Source: Vigna angularis (taxonomy: Eukaryota; Streptophyta; Magnoliopsida; Fabales; Fabaceae). From it: a DNA stretch of 64,000 nt. Of this stretch, positions 52,443 through 64,000 are shown piece by piece; position 1 is the stretch's first letter, and each line of letters opens with the position of its first letter. The position numbers were made by a program, and so were the translations under genes. The stretch covers positions 30,653,364 through 30,717,363 of the forward strand of contig NC_068977.1 of NCBI RefSeq assembly GCF_016808095.1, read 5' to 3'. The notes under the pieces were generated by a model. It had not been told where the DNA came from. It saw nothing but the letters and a program-made list of their open reading frames with translations, and did not search any database.

Positions 52443-54778
52443 TGTGTACTAATGATATGACATGTATATGAACTTGATCAAGTAATTGCTACTTACTATT
52501 AGCTATAGTTACTAGTTGCTACTGGGATGTACCAAAGTTTTCACTTCCATGACATTGTACCGTACCTTGACAATATCCTATTGAAAGCAATATCTCATCA
52601 CTATGTTTAAGATGAACACGGAGGGAGCACATTCTCATCTCCTGATTGGATTCTCTGCATTATCTACATAGTTGGTTGAATCCATTGTTGCAGATTCATT
52701 GTCCATGAGGACAAGATATTCTGCGAATAGATTCGTCTGAATGGTTTGTAGCTATACAATATGTTGTTAGCCATTTCAGTTGGAATTGCTCTAAGTCAAT
52801 GAATTTAATGGAAAAGAATGCACCTGTCATGTACATGACACAAAACTAAGAGACAACCTTAAACAACCGTTCAAGGTTTTTTACAAGATTGCTGGAGGGC
52901 AACACTAAAATATGAGGGTATATCAGCAATAATTGATAGACTCCTGATGTAATTTGTTCAGAATTGATTAAGGAAATCTTAAACCAGAATATACACCAAA
53001 ATGTCAAGGAGACTTTATCACAAATCTATCAATAGTAGTTCAGAAAAATTAGAATGTCTGCCATGTACTAATACGTCCAGTGCTTAAAGAATAGCATGAC
53101 CGATATTTTTAATCTTCAAAAGATGTTGTTTATGTTTGAATCACGTGATCTCACGCTTAAGAAACTACAAGAAAGTCCTAGAATGCATGCTTTGAGTTTA
53201 CATAATTTCAGTTTACTCATTGTCAAAAGCATCAACATGTACGATAGGAAGAGAATACTCCCTAGTATGTGGAAGTTTATGCATGCCATATTGCATAACA
53301 AGCAGATACAATTTTTAACAATGTACAGAATTTCACTATCAGTACTACTTTGAATATATTCTAGGCCGTCACCTTTTAGAAACCCAATCTAAGTTATCAC
53401 TGAATGTAAAAAACACTTTAGTAATAATCTTATAATTTTTTTCACCAATCTCCTATGCCATCTTAGAATGTTGATTATGGGTGTAATGTAAATTCCAAAC
53501 CAAAAGAGGAAATCAACAATCAGCCTTTCCTATAGTTTGTCAGGATAACATAGTAATCAATTTTACCTTAGAAGCCATGGTGATACCATCAAAAAGTAGA
53601 AACGGTTATCTATTATTTTTTAGCTTCACCATAAAAATATAATTCATGAGAACTGACTAATTTGGAGCTTCTGAAATTTGAATATCTGGTGTTGCTCCGG
53701 TATATATATGTGGGATTTCGCAGTTAATGGTTTTGGAGGTGTCAACTGTCTAGAATTTTGAGGCTGTAAGGTTAAAGTTTTAACCAATATTGAAGATCAT
53801 GAATTAGCTTTCTATGTATCATATAGCCACTGATTGTTTTTTGCCCAGATGCAATCTAAAAATCTTACAACAGAGAAAACACTTACTATACCGAACAAAT
53901 GCAAAAATAATATTTTCAATATAGAAAATAATTATTTGATATACCTAAATTTTTTATATTTGTTTGACATTATTCTTATTTATTTTTTACTCTCTTTTTT
54001 CTTGAAAATAATACAAAATTTTACATTTTTATAACCATTTTATTTTTGTATTCTGTGTCAAATAATGTAAGAGTATGTAATGATATTTTTACTCTTTTTG
54101 AATACCTCAATTTGCTTCATGTAAGCTAGATTTTAGCATTCCATCAGTAAATATTTAGAGAGATGTGCATTTTCTTCTGTAACAACAAAGTTATGCATAA
54201 ATAACCTTTTCCTTCATGTAACGGTTCAACCACGAAATGATTGTCAGATTATTTGTTTGTAAGATGGCGTTTTATGTCACTTCCTAGGGGCTTTTATTGT
54301 TGTCTCATTTCAGAGGTGACCCGGTTCATTTATCATTATTAACCCTTGGTCGTTTTCAATTCCATAAACATATATTTTGAAGTGAAACATCTTGACAATC
54401 TGAAGAATCCTTGGGACAATTACTAAGATTAGTGTATCATGTCACATGTGAAGAGGTCACAAGTTCAAGTTGTGAAATCAGTAAAAAGACTTCTTAAAAT
54501 TAAATCCATAATAGGTAATTGCTCAGGGGGCACCAGTAGTAGAAAGTAAAAAAATGTCTTCATTGAGACTTCCTAAAAAATTATTGAAAATTTTGTATAA
54601 TGTGCTGCCTAAATTAGCAATGCTACACTATACCTTTCTTTTTTCTTCTATTATTTCTTTCCTATCCAGTGAACTTAGATATCAGTAGCTATGCTGTTAT
54701 ACAAGGGATAATTACAGCAACTCTTTTTTAAGAGTTTTGTACAAATAACAATAACAAATTATACACTGATTAATGACA
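52443..54778. other. Intergenic between cupin and CLPX
   Basis: The two genes converge here, so 3' UTRs lie at both ends. No coding region or repeat was identified. Open frames at 53096-53353 and 53834-54034 have no domain or splice support. Confidence 0.55.
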
Positions 54779-56700
54779 TTACAAGCTCATGGCTCTTGAT
54801 GAAAGCTCCAAATCCCCCTCATTTAGGTCTGATTCGCCCACATCAACATTAACCTGTAAAAGATCAAGCAGGTTTAGTCCAAACTCAATACAGCATCCTC
54901 ATAGCTCATAATGCATCAAATGAAGGAAAACATCTCCTGTAGGGGGCATGTTATTATTACATAATCAGGGACAACTACAAGGTAACAGGAACAATTGATA
55001 GTTTTTATAACCAACCCTCCAACATAAAATCCAATGCATTCACCAGTACATGGAGATCATACCGCTGAATCTTTCATCTTAGCTAGGTACTGCTCCAAAG
55101 CACCATCTCCCCGAAGAATTTTCCCCCCACATCCGAGGGAAGTTAGTGATCCTACTGACTCTTCATCAACAACAACTGCATCAATTCGATCACTTCCTGT
55201 CTTAATATCAGGAATCTGGTGCACATGAGCATGGTATGTGTTAGTAAAAATCTGTAGAGAATTATGACAGTTTCTGATAGATATATACGAATAAGCAAAC
55301 CGTTCAATACCTCAAACATCGCCTCAGTTAAAATGCTTTCCAGTAGGGATCTTAAACCTCTAGCACCAGTATTTTTGGACATTGCTTTCTTTGCTATCAG
55401 CCTTAGAGCTTTCTCTGTAAAGTGTAACTTGACCTGGAGAATAGGGATAAAGTTTAAGACAAATAGATTTCCTTGTGTCCACCTTACAAGCTACTTGCAC
55501 TCTTGATTGTAAAAAAAAAAAAAAAAAATTAACAAATAGACACACCCGGGACAATTTTAATATTTTTAGCAAAAGGAAAAAACAAGTTCACAAGTTTGAC
55601 CCACAAAGAAGAAACACCAAATGGCCCAAAAACAATGGCAGACTAAATCAACCAAGGTTAGTTTTGATCAGTCTTCTACGTCAGGTTTCCAATATAGGAA
55701 GGCAAAAATGGTTTTTAGACAAAAGCTCCAGGCATCATCAATAGATGAAAAAAAAAGGAGATTAAGGGATAATTCTATGTCATGGTAAGAATAGGAAGAG
55801 GGAAATAAAGTGATTTATTATACAAAAATTTGAAACAATAAATATATGAAATGAGTGACTAAATAGAAATTTAAATTAGTCTGTCATGGACAATCATTAA
55901 ATCAATCCTTTTAACCAAGGTCAAGTTTGAACAGTTTGCTTCTCAGTGTGCCTAAATTTGTTCCTTCGATATGGATCTGGTGGCCACATGAGTTCAGGTT
56001 TTCACACCAAATAGTAGTCATATGCACAGAGTCAGGCACTCCAACCGCCATAGACACAAAAACACACAATGAGAGGCACAGAGAGAGAGAGAGAGAGGGA
56101 GAGAGAGAGAAAGAGAGCTGCTTACATTATTCATGCTAAATAATTTCTTGTACTGCTTGCCAAGAGCATTTTTTGGTTCAGTGAGGACCTGCAAACCCAA
56201 TAGTCATATGACTATATTTTCAAAATCTAAATATGAAGGAACATACTAGAAAGAAAGGGATTCCCATCTTTCAAAATCTTTTCTAGTTTCCCAAAAACGT
56301 TTCAATATCCTTGCTTTACTATAACTGAAAAGAGAGGATAAAGTGTCAACATCAACATCAACAACAACATCAAATAAAAAGAGATCACCTTTTTTAGATG
56401 GGTGTTTCAATAACTATAGGACAGTCACGCAATTAGGGAAATCGTACAATCAAAGAACTATTGCTAAGTATCAAGTACTTGCGGAATCCACCCTCAAAAG
56501 CCAGCTATTAAGGAGGAAGAACCACACACTTAAAATACTCTACCGAGAGTCCCATACTACACAGTATGGGATTTGGGCACACCACAATACTCAAGTCTTC
56601 TCACTGTTATAACTACCTTGAGGAACTTCTTCCAATTTTGCTATAATTATAAATAAAAACCAGTTCAGGCCATTTTTAAGATTTATATATTATATATATG

Positions 56701-56792
<92 letters not shown>

Positions 56793-59700
56793 GAGGAATA
56801 GCCACTGATGGAAACCCCAACAAGGATTTCACTGCAACCGTATTATTTGATGAAAAAGAGAATCTACCATAGTTATTGCATTCAATGAAAAAGATAAACC
56901 AGAGCCTAGGACTCATATCCAGAGAGACACCTACCAAACTACCCTTGTTTAATATTCTTTTCTGCCTTCCCTCGTTCCCCTGCTGTTCTATTGAAGTAAG
57001 CTGTAAAACAGAAATGCTAATAGAATTCCTTCTGCAAATGCAGTAACTGTGTTCCACCTCACTAACTAATTCTGTCTTTTGAACACTCTTTCTTCCTTCT
57101 ACAGTATACTTTCATGTGATGGGCTTTTTCAGAGTTAAGTCCAACAACTGATCCCATTCTTGCTCATCATCAAAATCGGGCTCGAGGATCCTATCAGACA
57201 CACCCTTTCTAACACCTTTTCCCATTGATTAAAATTTATACAAAACTACAAAATCAAGAACTTTATTAAATAAGATGTGAGACAAAAAATTGCAATTTCA
57301 AACAAGCAATGAAAGAGAATGTCCCCAACATTCCTTGCTCTGTGACATGCACAGTATTGACTTTCCTTTTACATTTCATACCCATATCATAAGTGCCTAT
57401 TCTAGTCAGTAAAATTTTTCAAAAATCCAATTGCTTTCCATGCTGTTAAATATGAACCATGCACCTTCGTAAAAAGACCATAAGACTATATGTTCTTTTC
57501 TTTATCAAATTTATTATTATTTTTATAAAAGTATTGAAGTTCATTTTGAATGTATAACAAAAGCCTTGAATCTTGAGAGAAAAATATAAATTTAAAGCTT
57601 TAAGGAGGCTGAAGACCCATATGGATTCTCAAGTCTTTATAATGTAGAAAGCATCACAAATCATAAATGACGGAACAGAATTATCATAGGATGGACCACT
57701 CAACAGGGAAGCAGAATCAGTCATTTGAGCACTAAATGGTTTAGAGAAATCGAGAAGTAAAAGATACGACATGATTAAAAGACATAGACATAAAGAAGGT
57801 AATAATACCATCATAAGTTGGTCTTCAGTTAAAGCTGACAAGCTGACTAAGATGGGGAATCGTCCAATAAACTCTGGTATGAGGCCAAACGCAATAAGAT
57901 CAGCACTTTCCACCTGGAAAGTGTTAAACGCAACATTTTAGTCTCACTATGATAGTTATCAGCTACAACAGTTCATTATCTTACTATTGTGTCTTAATCT
58001 GGTGTTGGAATATAGTAGAAAGCACACACCAACATCGTAGCTTAAATGCATTATTTACAAGCTTCAATTATTAAAAAAAAAAAAGACCAGTATTTCAGAT
58101 AATAAGAGGCAATACTCACGGACTCAAGTAAAGATGATGTTACTACAGAATCTGTTATTCCACCAGTTCTCATATTGGCACGAACTGGTGCTCCAAAACC
58201 AATTGAAGAATCTTGTCGTCTGGTTTATTTGATAAATAATAAAAGTTAGTGAACAGTCTGCAGAAACCAAGTCATATGTAAAGCATCTATGATTTGTAAA
58301 TAATAACTCCTGCAAGACAAAAGCCAAAAACATCTACCTTTCTGAAATGGTTTTTTCAAGATCGATAAATGCTCCACCACATATAAAAAGAATATTTTTT
58401 GTGTCCATCTGCATAAGATAAAAAATGAACGGAACATTAGTGAAGGAATTAACAAGTGTTACTAGCTATATGCAAAACTGTACTAGCCACTAGGTCACTA
58501 TTGAAAAGTACTATGTTGGGAGAAACAAGAGTTTTCAGAACAAACTCCAGCTATCTATGTAGCTTTTAAAGCAAAGGTTCGTCGTTATTAACCAACCAAT
58601 GAGGTTATTGTACCATTTTCCTTTTTTTCTTTATCTTTCCAATAAGGAAAAGATACATTAATCATAAAAATAGAAACATGTTTATAAGTTATACACAAGG
58701 TAGTATTTTAGCATGTGCAACGCTCATTATAAACATTTATTTTATATAACTAAGATTTATAATAAATAAACATTTTTCAATATATAAATTATATTTTTTA
58801 ACATAAAAATTTGTTAGGAATAAATATCTTTTAACATATAAAATCATTTTAAATTCATAATAAACAATTTATATCATAAGGTTAATTTTAATTTTGACAA
58901 CTTATTCTAAAAAATATTAAAACTCAATTTACAAATAAAGATAAAAAGGATAGATTGTAAGCGATAAGTGATGAAGAAAAAAAAATTCTAAAAATGCTGT
59001 TCCAGATAGCTAATCTAGAGTATGTAGAAAGAGGATATCATACAATTCAAAACAATGACAAACTAACATGAAAACATTTGTTAATCACACCCTGGTGCAT
59101 GGATGAATAACATGACTAGTGACGTTATTCTTCCAAAACAAGATACCTGAATGTTATCCCCCCTTGGATGCTTCCTGGCTCCTTTCTCAGGAACATTTAC
59201 TATCTAGACAAAAAGAAATAAGTACAAGTTTAGGATACTGCAACTAATAATGGCACTAACCAATTTAGCACCTACCAATTCAAAACCTTCAGAACAAATA
59301 ATCATCTATTAGAGAAAAGATGAAAATGTTCCACAAAACAGAAAGGTGATGTTACCCCAAAAAAAAAAACTATTAAATTTGGAATATGAGAACTTGCATT
59401 TATATTGCAAGCAAAAACTACAAATAAATCTAAAATTAAAATGAATCTTAGAAAAGTCACTAAAAAGGACTAAAGAAAATGCAGTTTTAGAATCATAGAA
59501 GCAAATAAAACTAGCTTAACAGACCAGGGAGCAAATTCCGTCTCACCTCAAATAGTTCTAACTTTTTCATTTATCATCATGATTTTGTTTACCATGGAGT
59601 TCCTAGGCAAAAAGGATGTTATGATAATTCAATGTTTGTTCAGTATTGCTGTGGGTGCTTTGATGGTCTAAATTAAGGCATCTTTTTCTCTTAACAAGAG

Positions 59701-62700
59701 ACTACTTGATAAAAACTGCACATTTTCCTCAGATGTCAAGCTAGAATACCAAGTTCTTTTGGTTTGCCCCCAAGCCTCCAACAACAGTTCGGGAACACAA
59801 TCTTTGGAAAAACAAAAGCAAATGAGCTATATTACTGTTGAGTTTATTTTAATTGGACAGAAGAAATTGGGAATACATAGCTTTCCTCTGTAGAAACAAA
59901 ATTATACTCCAATTACCTTTGCTTTTACTAAACCCAATAACCAACACCATTGCATCAATTCAAAAATCTTGCCTCACGTTCCAACATCTCAGTCCTCGAT
60001 ACACAAGAATTATAAAGCATGTCCACTTCATCTCACTGAATATATTACAGTTTGTCCTAGGAATCTCAAAATCATATACTGCCATGCAAAAATAAATATA
60101 TATAATGTACTTTCTCAACCTAATTGAAATTACCATTAATGTATCAATGCTATTTGCTACTACCCCGATCAATTACCAGTTAAATACCCTAGGCACAAGA
60201 CTAAATACCTATGTGAATAAATTGCTTGTCAAAAATGAAGATTTCAGTTCCAGAATGAATGAGGTAAACCACACCAGTTAGCAACAACTGCATTTAGGAT
60301 CTTTTACTTACAGTTCCTTCCAGCATTTTTAATAATGCCTGCTGAACACCCTCACCAGAAACATCCCTGCTGATATTTAAGCTCTCAGCCTGTGACAATA
60401 TTTACCATAACATTTAAAATCTTTAGTGGGTAAGAAGTATGAACTTATCAAATTAAAAGCAAAGAAACCTTCTTAGTTATTTTGTCAACTTCATCAATGT
60501 AAATTATTCCTTGTTGAGCTGCTGCAACATTGAAATCTGCTGCCTGTATAGCAAAAATAATCAGTATAACAATGATATGGGAGACAGGTGCGACAAGTGA
60601 GATAGAAAGAACAATTTGCAACATAAGAACAGTAGATGAGGAGATTCAAACACTAGCTTTCCTCCCTGACATGCATAATAATAGCAATGAGGGAAGAAAT
60701 CCAACATAACAAGCATCTAACTGATAACAACCTATATACATACAAGGATAAAAAGACTAAAATTTAGAAAAATAAAGAATATTTCAATTTTTACCATTTA
60801 GAAATTTTCTAACCAGACAACACAAGTAAATAGTTATTGATTATTGTAAGAGAATAGATGTTCACAAAATAATGAGGGAACAGAGTAATATTTTCTTGTC
60901 TATAACTAATGTAAATTGCTAAGAATTTGGGCTGACCTTTATCATTTTCAATTAAGTTTATAAAGCAAGGAAGTTTCCCTGAATGTAACAAACTCTATTG
61001 TGAGAAAATCCATTCATCATCAACTGTACAGTATAAGTGACCATACAAAAGGAAAACCTAAGAATTTCTAGGACACTGAAAATTGATAAACAGGGCAATT
61101 CCTAGAAGTGAAAGAATTGATAATTTAGCAAAACATCATAATTGTGTAGAACAACACACATACCGCTAGTAGTTTGTACAATATTGATTCAACATCTTCT
61201 CCAACATAACCAGCCTGCAAATTAAAATGCTCGTTTAGGTTTTGTCCAAGAAGAAATTACCCAAACACAAAACCAAATCAGATATAGTTACTAATACTTA
61301 ATACCCAAAGTTTCAGCTGAAAAAAAACATTGAATCCAACACAACATACCAAATACATTCTTATCTCTAAAATAAGAAGAAGAAAAATCAGATATTTGCC
61401 ACAGGAAGTTTGACAAATTTGCATCATTTACTTGCCTATGCCGTACTTTGTTTTCCAAATTCTAATATTACCTCATCAATGAATACTTGCCTGTGTTAAG
61501 GTTGTTGCATCAGCAATGACAAAAGGCACATTCACAAATCGAGCCAGTGTTTTGGCAAGTAATGTCTTCCCTATTTGATAAAATGTAGATTAGCATAGCA
61601 CGCACACTGTAATTTCAGATGCAGGTATAAAAGAGCAAGCAATGTGGACACAATTAATTCTCATCTTACAAGAAAAGAAGAAAATAAATGAGTCAATGAA
61701 TGTCATACCTGAACCTGTTGGACCCATCAAGAGAACATTACTCTTTTCTAGATCCACATTATCGTCATCATCTAATACTTCTGAATCTACAGTTGACCTA
61801 GTATCCAACTCCACTAATTCAATCATAGTAAAAAGATAATATGAAAGAACAAACTATGATTTTGACATTTGGTAAAATCCTCATATATCTATCATGACAT
61901 ATAGATTGGTTTATACATGAAGAGATCTGTATAAAAACGGGGAAATAAGGAATCAAAAGAACCGGCTGCAGTTCCACCAAGGGGTAGTAAAAGAACTAAC
62001 CCTTTCTGTAAAGTGGCATGGTATATTCTTTTATAGTGGTTATAAACAGCTACAGAAAGCACCTTCAACAGAAACACGAACCATTAATGAGGTACAGTCA
62101 AATCAATGCATTTACAGTGACTTGTAAAATATCAGCAAGTTCAATTGTTTCATACAACGAATGAATGAAAAAAAAACATTGGAATCAAATTCAAAACTAT
62201 GACAGTGAATATAGAATAGACACACATTTCAAACAACTAATTTTCTTTCTATCCTCATCCTAAACTATCCAAAAGGGGCACATTGACACATAATTACACA
62301 TCAGCAAGGCAAACAAAACTCAATAAAACAGGATACCTTCTTGGCTCTCTCTTGGCCAATAACAAACTTGTCAAGACCCTTACATATCTCCTTCGGTGAG
62401 GGCAAATCCTTCCCCAAATTAGACCCTCCCCAGGCAGTCTTCTCACCATTGCCTCCACCACCATCTGAACCACCATTCCGCGGCCCCGTAGCCCGGATAA
62501 CATTAATCCCAGGTGCAAAAGGTGGCCCTGGAGGAGTATGCACAGCCAACCCATTCTCATTCCCATTAACACCAGGCCACGACTCAGGTGGCTCCCCATT
62601 ACTACCATTACCACCACCACCACCATTGTATGACATCAAAGTCTCCCACAATGACACTTCAAGCCATTTACTTGCACTATTATTACTCTTAGGGCCAGAT

Positions 62701-63278
62701 TCCTCTCCTCCATGAATACCCCTACTAGTACTACTACTACCTTCTTTGCCACCACCTTTCCCATGTGTGATCCTCCTAGTTGAATGTCCCTTACCACTTA
62801 CATTATTAAGACCATTATTGTTAGTGCTACTGACCCTACCAATCTCCACGAAAGTACCTTGCAAAGGTGTAGTGTCATAAGGGCGAAAATAATAAGCAGT
62901 TTTGCAACTCGGACAAAGGTTAACCGCTTGGTAACCCTTTTCTCTCTCTCCCTCGCCATCCAATTCAGAATTAGACTCACTTTGTGGGGTGGGAAAATGG
63001 CGATTAGAGAAAACAAGGTTCATGTCCTTAGTACAACGTGGACAATTAGCCTCAGCCCGGATCTTCCGGGTCGGGTTGTCGTCCGACCCGCCACGGTCCC
63101 ACTTATACCGCTCCTGAACCCCCACCTGAGCCTCCCACCGCCGGTGGCCGGATATCATATTCAGCTGGGTCGAAATTGGGCAAAAATTTAACCCGATTCG
63201 CTGGTGCCCACGTGGCAGAAACCCCGAAAGCGACGCCATTTCCTTCGCCTTCTTCCATCTACCAAAGAGTCGCGACAT
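54779..63278 (-). CDS. CLPX: ATP-dependent Clp protease ATP-binding subunit ClpX, organellar (mitochondrial type)
   Basis: ClpX is the AAA+ unfoldase that feeds substrates to ClpP; the plant nuclear forms act in mitochondria. Fifteen exons join in frame: 62337-63278, 62001-62062, 61709-61797, 61491-61570, 61164-61214, 60469-60543, 60312-60389, 59147-59203, 58338-58408, 58120-58219, 57809-57913, 56126-56188, 55311-55433, 55063-55215 and 54779-54853, giving 707 residues. Exon 1 holds a basic leader, a Cys4 zinc-type pair (CPRC 79-82, CPSC 122-125) and a long Gly/Ser/Asn-rich linker. Walker A GPTGSGKT is at 360-367, pore-loop GYVGEDVE near 393-400, Walker B IIYIDEVD at 421-428, and the ClpP-binding IGF loop SIGFGA at about 507-512. 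The sensor-2 region GARGLRS is in exon 13. The intron after exon 4 uses a GC donor. The ATG at 63278 is the first in frame. Confidence 0.93.
56081..56117. repeat. GA-rich microsatellite next to a CLPX 5' splice site
   Basis: An interrupted GA run starts about 8 bases inside the intron that follows CLPX exon 12. In transcript orientation it is a CU tract immediately after the 5' splice site. Confidence 0.9.
56706..56795. repeat. (GA)n microsatellite in a CLPX intron
   Basis: About 39 near-uninterrupted GA units, with two interruptions at the right end, in the intron between exons 11 and 12. Confidence 0.97.
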
Positions 63279-63766
63279 GGGTCGAAGATTTTGATCCAAA
63301 AAGCCAAAATCGGGAACTTGGGATTAGGTTTGCGTTAATTAGTAAAGTAATGCTTTGAATTTGGATAACCCAGTTGAGAAATTAGCGTGGAATGGTGAAA
63401 AGGAGAATAATTTTGGATCTGTGTGGGCGGATAAGAAAATGGGTGCGCGTGAATTTATGGGAGGGAGAAGAATACGGGAAGAAAGAGAGAGAATGAAGGA
63501 GAAGTTGGATTGGAGGGGAGAGGATTGAGCAAGAAGATAGAGCTAAGGAGTGTTTCTCGGTGAAGGAAAGAAAACTGCCAACACAAAGAACATGACACAC
63601 GTTTGTGTCTCTCTCTATCTGTGATTTGAGGAAGTGTATGAAGTGGGTGGGTGATGGTTAAAGTGTTGTATTTTTTATTCTATTTTTAACACTTTGACCA
63701 TATATGATGTGCAATCCATTTTGTTAATGCTAAATTCTTAACTCTCACCATCTTCTTCTTCTTCTT
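63279..63766. promoter_or_regulatory. Upstream flank and presumed 5' UTR of CLPX
   Basis: In transcript orientation the stretch just upstream of the ATG contains CT-rich segments (about 63470-63560), common in plant leaders. No TATA box could be assigned with confidence. No gene is visible in this stretch. Confidence 0.45.
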
Positions 63767-64000
63767 CACTTCATCCTGTGTTGGATTGCAGCCATTTCCT
63801 ACATTTCTGGTTTGGTTTCTATAAATAATGGAAAGCAAATATAGCAGCAAAAAGAGAGTTGTCAATGTTTATCCTTTAATGTTTATCTTTTTAGTAAGCA
63901 TTTATTGTTGGGTGTGTATGCATGAAGATGTAGATGCAGATCCAAGGCTATATCATCATATAGATATAAATAATTCCACGTGGATCACATTCATTGATGA
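63767..64000 (+). repeat. Copy B of the ~235-bp dispersed direct repeat
   Basis: Closely matches 31755-31992 in the same orientation and is cut by the end of the window. Shared phrases include TGTTGGATTGCA, CCATTTC.TACATTTCTGGTTT, TTATTGTTGG.TGTGTATGC and GATCACATTCATTGATGA. Confidence 0.85.

Overview
The window is plant nuclear DNA, very probably from a phaseoloid legume (Vigna or Phaseolus type). The grounds are short GT-AG-spliced exons, AT-rich intergenic DNA, LTR, CACTA and Mutator-like repeats, and genes for plant photosystem, resistance and organelle proteins. The species is an inference.

Layout. Positions 1-18,000 are almost gene-free and hold repeats: the 3' part of one LTR (1-1624), a long-inverted-repeat transposon (1785-3118), a solo LTR (5884-7991), a CACTA transposon with a 3-bp target duplication (9289-12441) and a further solo LTR (14950-17413). 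A gene pair follows on the minus strand: LHCB5/CP26 (18384-20672, six exons) and a small glycine-rich membrane-type protein (23006-26204, three exons). Positions 26,200-30,500 are AT-rich and hold a second inverted-repeat element.

A second gene cluster runs from 30.5 to 42 kb: a short cupin gene (plus), an APO-family chloroplast protein (plus) and a TIR-NBS-LRR resistance gene (minus). Positions 42-50 kb are repeats again: a CACTA end, a third inverted-repeat element, a truncated APO copy, a copia gag fragment and a minus-strand solo LTR (47669-50247). The last part holds a second short cupin gene (plus, 50589-52442) and a 15-exon CLPX gene (minus, 54779-63278).

The genes do not form an operon-like unit. 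Common themes are organelle function (CP26 in the photosystem II antenna, APO in plastid RNA splicing, CLPX in organellar protein quality control) and one immune receptor. The two cupin genes share intron position and phase. I built the exon models by reading splice sites and checking phase; none is backed by transcript data. I found no wholly unknown system. The most unusual items are the spliced fusion ORF inside the CACTA element, LTRs of one family that carry different internal short repeats, and a tandem duplication at a resistance-gene exon end that creates a choice of splice donors.
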